Source: Acidobacteriota bacterium (lineage in GTDB: Bacteria > Acidobacteriota > Terriglobia > Acidiferrales > UBA7541). Taken from it: 9,208 nt of DNA. This document shows positions 6,741-9,208 of this stretch, piece by piece. The stretch is taken from positions 1 through 9,208 of the forward strand of contig PKUY01000156.1 of the NCBI GenBank assembly GCA_003131705.1, written 5' to 3'. Both the position numbers and the translations under genes were made by a program. Each line of letters starts with the position of its first letter. Position 1 is the stretch's first letter. Below the pieces are notes generated by a model. That model saw only the letters and a program-made list of their open reading frames with translations. It searched no databases and had not been told where the DNA came from.

Positions 6741-8210
6741 ATGAAGAGAACGATTCTTATGCCGATGTTTGCCGTAGTTACGCTGATTTCTCTCGCCGTG
6801 GCCCAATCCATTCCGGAGTCCTCGGTACCGTCAGATTCCGAGATTCGGCAAATGCTCGTCGATCGAATCGATGTCCAACATCAGAGCATCGGCATCGTCG
6901 TGGGCGTCATCGGGCCGGAGACGCGGCGGGTGATTGCATACGGGCATCTCGAGAAGAGTGATCCGCGCCCGCTCAATGGCGATACGATCTTCGAAATCGG
7001 CTCGGCGACGAAAGTGTTCACGTCGCTGTTGCTGGCCGACATTATGCAACGCGGCGAAGTCGCGCTGGACGATCCGGTGGCGAAGTATTTGCCGGCCGGC
7101 GTGAAGATACCGGAGCGAAATAAGCGCTCCATTACGCTCGTCGATCTCTCTACGCACACCTCCGGTCTGCCGCGAATGCCGCCTTCAAAGATCCGGCCAA
7201 TCCTTATGCGGATTATTCGGTCGAGCAGCTCTACCAGTTTCTTTCGACCTACCAACTGACACGCGACATCGGCTCTCAATACGAGTACTCGAATCTCGGC
7301 GGCGGATTACTCGGATATGTACTGGCGCGCCGGGAGGTATGGATTATGAGACGTTGGCTCGCTCCCGGATTTGCGATCCACTGGGCATGAATGACGCGCG
7401 AATCACGCTGGGTCCGGAAATGAAGGCGCGGCTTGCGGTGGGGCACAATCAGTCAATGGAAGGCGTTGCCAATTGGGACTCGCCGACACTCGCCCGGGTG
7501 GGCGCGCTTCGATCCACCGCGAACGACCTGCTGACTTTCTTGGCTGCGAATCTGGGCTACACCAAGTCGCCGCTCGCCCCAGCCTTGGCCGCGATGCTGA
7601 AAGTACGCCGACCCACCCGGCAGGCCGGGCTCGAGATTGCCCTCGTCTGGCACGTGTACACTACCGGCGGCAAAGAAATCGTCTGGCACAACGGAGGCAC
7701 AGGTGGTTACGATGGGCTTCGATCCGAAGACGCGGATCGGCGGGGTAGCGCTATCTAACGCGTCAAGGAACGCCGGCATGGATGTCATCGGGAGACACTT
7801 GCCCGACGCAAGCGTTCCTCTGATAAAAGAGCACAAAGAGGCCCCTGTTGATCCCAAGCTGTTCGATGGATATGTGGGAAGTTGCGAGCTTGCTCCGAAT
7901 TTCATACTCGCGGTTACACGCGACGGCGATCACGTAATGACGCAAGCGACGGGGCAGGGGAAAGTCGAGATATTTCCAGAGGGCGGTCACGATTATTTTG
8001 CGAAGGTGGTGGACGCGCAGATCATTTTCGTAACCGATGGGCAGGGCCGCGCGACTGAGCTGATCCTGCGCCAGGGAGGGGCCGATTATCACGCGAAGAG
8101 AGTCGAGGGGCTTGCGCTGCCAACGGAACACAAGGAAATCAGCGTCAATCCTAGGCGAACTCATTCTGCATCAGGGCGGCCGGGACCAGCACGGGAAGCG
8201 GGTTGAGTAG
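6741..8210 (+). pseudogene. beta-lactamase-family serine hydrolase with DUF3471 tail, frameshifted
   Basis: An exported penicillin-binding-protein/class C beta-lactamase-like hydrolase broken into several frames. ATG 6741 has GAGG eight bases upstream and begins a signal peptide (MKRTILMPMFAVVTLISLAV, then AQ). Frame one (to about 7183) holds the nucleophile motif SATK (Ser88, Lys91) and LVDLSTHTSGLPRMPP (133-148). The sequence then continues one frame over (about 7184-7334) with DPANPYADYSVEQLYQFLS and the second motif Y-S-N (7286-7294). A second shift near 7334, best explained by one lost base between CGGG and AGGTATG, leads into MDYETLARSRICDPLGM (from 7339) and the third motif H-N-G (7687-7695). 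A third shift near 7711 leads into GFDPKTRIGGVALSNAS and a DUF3471 domain (about 7835-8115). A fragment of a second DUF3471 copy ends at TAG 8208-8210 in yet another frame. All three catalytic motifs remain, so decay may be recent. Sequencing indels are the alternative, but the neighbouring long genes are intact. Confidence 0.85.
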
Positions 8211-8245
8211 CAGGTAGGCACGAGCAGCGCCGACAGAAAAGGCAG

Positions 8246-8317
8246 ATCCCTCGAACTGCGTCCCGCGCCCCTCAAGATCGAGGGGAAGGCAAAAGCGCGC
8301 GGGACTCCGCTCGGGAT
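8246..8317. repeat. palindromic REP-like intergenic repeat between convergent genes
   Basis: Nested inverted repeats: ATCCC (8246-8250) with GGGAT (8313-8317), GTCCCGCG (8260-8267) with CGCGGGAC (8298-8305), and CCCCTC (8268-8273) with GAGGGG (8280-8285) around a 6-nt tip. Together they form one long imperfect hairpin. Sequence of this kind (gtcatcccgagcggagt on the minus strand) resembles dispersed intergenic repeats that I recall from acidobacterial genomes. Lying between the ends of convergent genes, it could stop transcription from both sides, though only a short T-run (8323-8326) follows on the plus strand. Confidence 0.6.
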
Positions 8318-8339
8318 GACAATTTTGGTGAGGGGAGGT

Positions 8340-8726
8340 CTATTCCTCCACGGTAAAGCGAAAGGGCAGGATGTAGATGACGGTGCCCTCCTGAAAGGAG
8401 AGGTTGTAATTGCCATGTTTTACTTGCGGAATTTTGATGACGATCTTGGCGTCGCTTTGTTCCGTGACTACCGCCTTGTAATCGGATTTGTCGTCCGAGA
8501 GAAATACGGCAGCGACAGAGCTTTTCGCGAGGTTCGTTCCCGTGACGGTGACGGTGTCGCCCACTTTGCCGGAGGAGGGATCGACAGCCGCGACGCTCGG
8601 TGAGGTTTGCGCGAAAAGCCGAGTGGTGGGAAGCGCCAGCAGCGTAACGGCAGTCAGGAAAGCCAATCCCGCATACAAGTATCCGAGGCAGTGTGAATGA
8701 CGTCTTGGGTCTGGGGCAAGAGTCAT
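8340..8726 (-). CDS. small exported IPT/TIG-domain protein
   Basis: A 128-residue protein. Residues 1-40 form a signal peptide (a DPRRHSH basic start, hydrophobic GLAFLTAVTLLALP, and LFAQ before the mature part). Residues 43-128 are one immunoglobulin-like IPT/TIG domain: PSVAAVDPSSGKVGDTVTVT (43-62), GTNLAKSSVAAVFL, then IVIKIPQVKHGNYNLSF and a final strand FRFTVEE. Such domains occur in cell-surface and periplasmic proteins; no catalytic residues or second domain are present, so its role is unknown. ATG 8726 is preferred because AAGGAG lies four bases upstream; the frame stays open to 8843, but that extension contains the predicted promoter and hairpin and would bury the signal peptide. It is convergent with the broken hydrolase and divergent from the gene at the right edge. 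Confidence 0.8.
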   Translation of the reverse strand: MTLAPDPRRHSHCLGYLYAGLAFLTAVTLLALPTTRLFAQTSPSVAAVDPSSGKVGDTVTVTGTNLAKSSVAAVFLSDDKSDYKAVVTEQSDAKIVIKIPQVKHGNYNLSFQEGTVIYILPFRFTVEE

Positions 8727-8750
8727 TGGGCTCCTTTTAGACGCAATGTG

Positions 8751-8773
8751 AATCCCCGATTGTGACGGGGATT
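8751..8773 (-). promoter_or_regulatory. hairpin at the predicted 5' end of the TIG-protein mRNA
   Basis: Perfect 7-bp inverted repeat AATCCCC/GGGGATT with a 9-nt loop, beginning at the predicted transcription start. A 5'-terminal stem-loop of this sort can shield an mRNA from decay; that role is inferred. It could also be an operator just downstream of the promoter. Confidence 0.45.
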
Positions 8774-8780
8774 TTGGCCG

Positions 8781-8809
8781 AACATATTCCCGCATTCCTC
8801 CGTTGTCAA
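8781..8809 (-). promoter_or_regulatory. sigma70-type promoter for the TIG-domain gene
   Basis: Consensus TTGACA (8809-8804) and TATGTT (8786-8781) are separated by exactly 17 bp on the minus strand. Transcription would start near 8774, 48 bases before ATG 8726. It supports the shorter start of the TIG gene. Confidence 0.6.
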
Positions 8810-8834
8810 ATGTTTCGACACATTGATTAGGCAG

Positions 8835-8855
8835 TTCGATCATACACTTCGATCA
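8835..8855. repeat. two direct copies of TTCGATCA
   Basis: Identical 8-bp copies at 8835-8842 and 8848-8855, 13 bp apart, located just upstream of the -35 box of the TIG gene. They may be tandem activator half-sites, or chance. Confidence 0.3.
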
Positions 8856-8888
8856 GACAGTTTGCCGCGACGGCCTCTGATTTATTGG

Positions 8889-8909
8889 GCACACGCTGCG
8901 GACGTGTGC
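8889..8909. repeat. perfect 7-bp inverted repeat in the divergent intergenic region
   Basis: GCACACG (8889-8895) and CGTGTGC (8903-8909) are separated by 7 bp. The site lies 70 bp upstream of the right-edge gene. No T-run flanks it on either strand, so an operator or leader hairpin is more likely than a terminator. Confidence 0.4.
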
Positions 8910-8978
8910 GCGGCCAGGGTCGCAGCTCCTGCTACGCTCAAAAAATAGCGAATGGCCAGCAGTGAAATGGGAGCTGTT

Positions 8979-9208
8979 ATGAAGAATCCTTGGAAGCAGA
9001 CGTGTCACATTTTGACGTGGGCGGCCTCGATTGGCGCGATTGCCTGCGGCTTGCCAACCATCGCTGGTGCGCAGCAGGCCGTGCATCCCGAGTCCCAAAC
9101 GCCAGAGTGGCCAAGCGGGAAACCAGTCGAGCCCGCTCTATCGCGTTACCGTGGTCGAGCGTTCCACGAAAGCGACTGCCAGCTCAACCGGTCGATGCAA
9201 CACCATCT
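8979..9208 (+). CDS. secreted protein, N-terminal part only, probably frameshifted
   Basis: ATG 8979 follows GGGAG (8969-8973) by five bases and begins a signal-peptide-like N-terminus: MKNPWKQTCHILTWAASIG, then AIACGLPTIAGAQQ with a likely cleavage after AGA. ATG 8952, in the same frame, is a less likely start. The frame stays open to the window edge (76 codons). However, from about 9103 the next frame reads QSGQAGNQSSPLYRVTVVER followed by STKA, which resembles, from memory, the N-terminal region of secreted acidobacterial proteins, some with OmpA-type C-termini. This suggests an indel near 9100-9110, and after STKA the frame seems lost again. The gene may therefore be a pseudogene; with only the first part visible, function cannot be stated. 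Confidence 0.5.
   Translation, partial: MKNPWKQTCHILTWAASIGAIACGLPTIAGAQQAVHPESQTPEWPSGKPVEPALSRYRGRAFHESDCQLNRSMQHH

Noticed and set aside
8727..8843. Longer start for the TIG-domain gene
   Set aside because: It would include the predicted promoter and 5' hairpin in coding sequence and bury the signal peptide; AAGGAG precedes the inner ATG.
1..9208. CRISPR array, tRNA/rRNA, transposase or defence genes
   Set aside because: No regularly spaced repeats, no tRNA-like cloverleaf or rRNA signature noticed, and no recognisable transposase, nuclease or toxin motifs in any plausible frame.

Overview
The window looks like chromosomal DNA of an Acidobacteriota bacterium. This is inferred from the character of the ATP synthase subunits (gamma beginning MPTLIDYRRRIRSV, a b subunit with a secretion-signal-like N-terminus, paired b and b' subunits), from the GC-rich coding DNA, and from the accessory genes (DUF255 thioredoxin-like protein, serine hydrolase with DUF3471 repeats, secreted IPT/TIG protein). 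The assignment is by recognition, not by a search.

Left part (1-4057, all minus strand): a compact F-type ATP synthase operon read right to left as atpF' (b'), atpF (b), atpH (delta), atpA (alpha), atpG (gamma, running off the left edge). Junctions are tight: ATGA overlap b'/b, TTGA overlap b/delta, 8 bp delta/alpha, 19 bp alpha/gamma. A good sigma70-type promoter lies just upstream (4163-4192), followed by a leader of about 100 nt with a hairpin. atpB and atpE (subunits a and c) are not upstream, so the membrane rotor genes must be elsewhere. The five genes would give the peripheral stalk (b'b-delta) and part of the F1 head and central stalk (alpha, gamma).

Middle (4222-6339, minus): one intact 705-residue DUF255/YyaL-type protein with an N-terminal thioredoxin-like domain (CHWC) and an alpha/alpha-barrel-like remainder. 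A 400-bp non-coding stretch (6340-6740) to its right carries a perfect 9-bp inverted repeat, a 13-bp direct repeat and probable dispersed-repeat sequence.

Right part (6741-9208): accessory and apparently decaying DNA. A secreted beta-lactamase-family serine hydrolase with a DUF3471 tail (plus strand) is broken by three frameshifts and by an internal deletion that removed most of a second DUF3471 copy. A palindromic, REP-like sequence separates it from a convergent, intact gene for a small exported IPT/TIG-domain protein (minus), which has its own promoter and a hairpin at the predicted mRNA 5' end. At the right edge a secreted acidobacterial protein begins on the plus strand; its reading frame also seems shifted.

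I see no CRISPR array, rRNA, tRNA, transposase or defence system. The interest of the window lies in the operon's arrangement and coupling signals and in the decay history of the right arm, not in an obviously new system.
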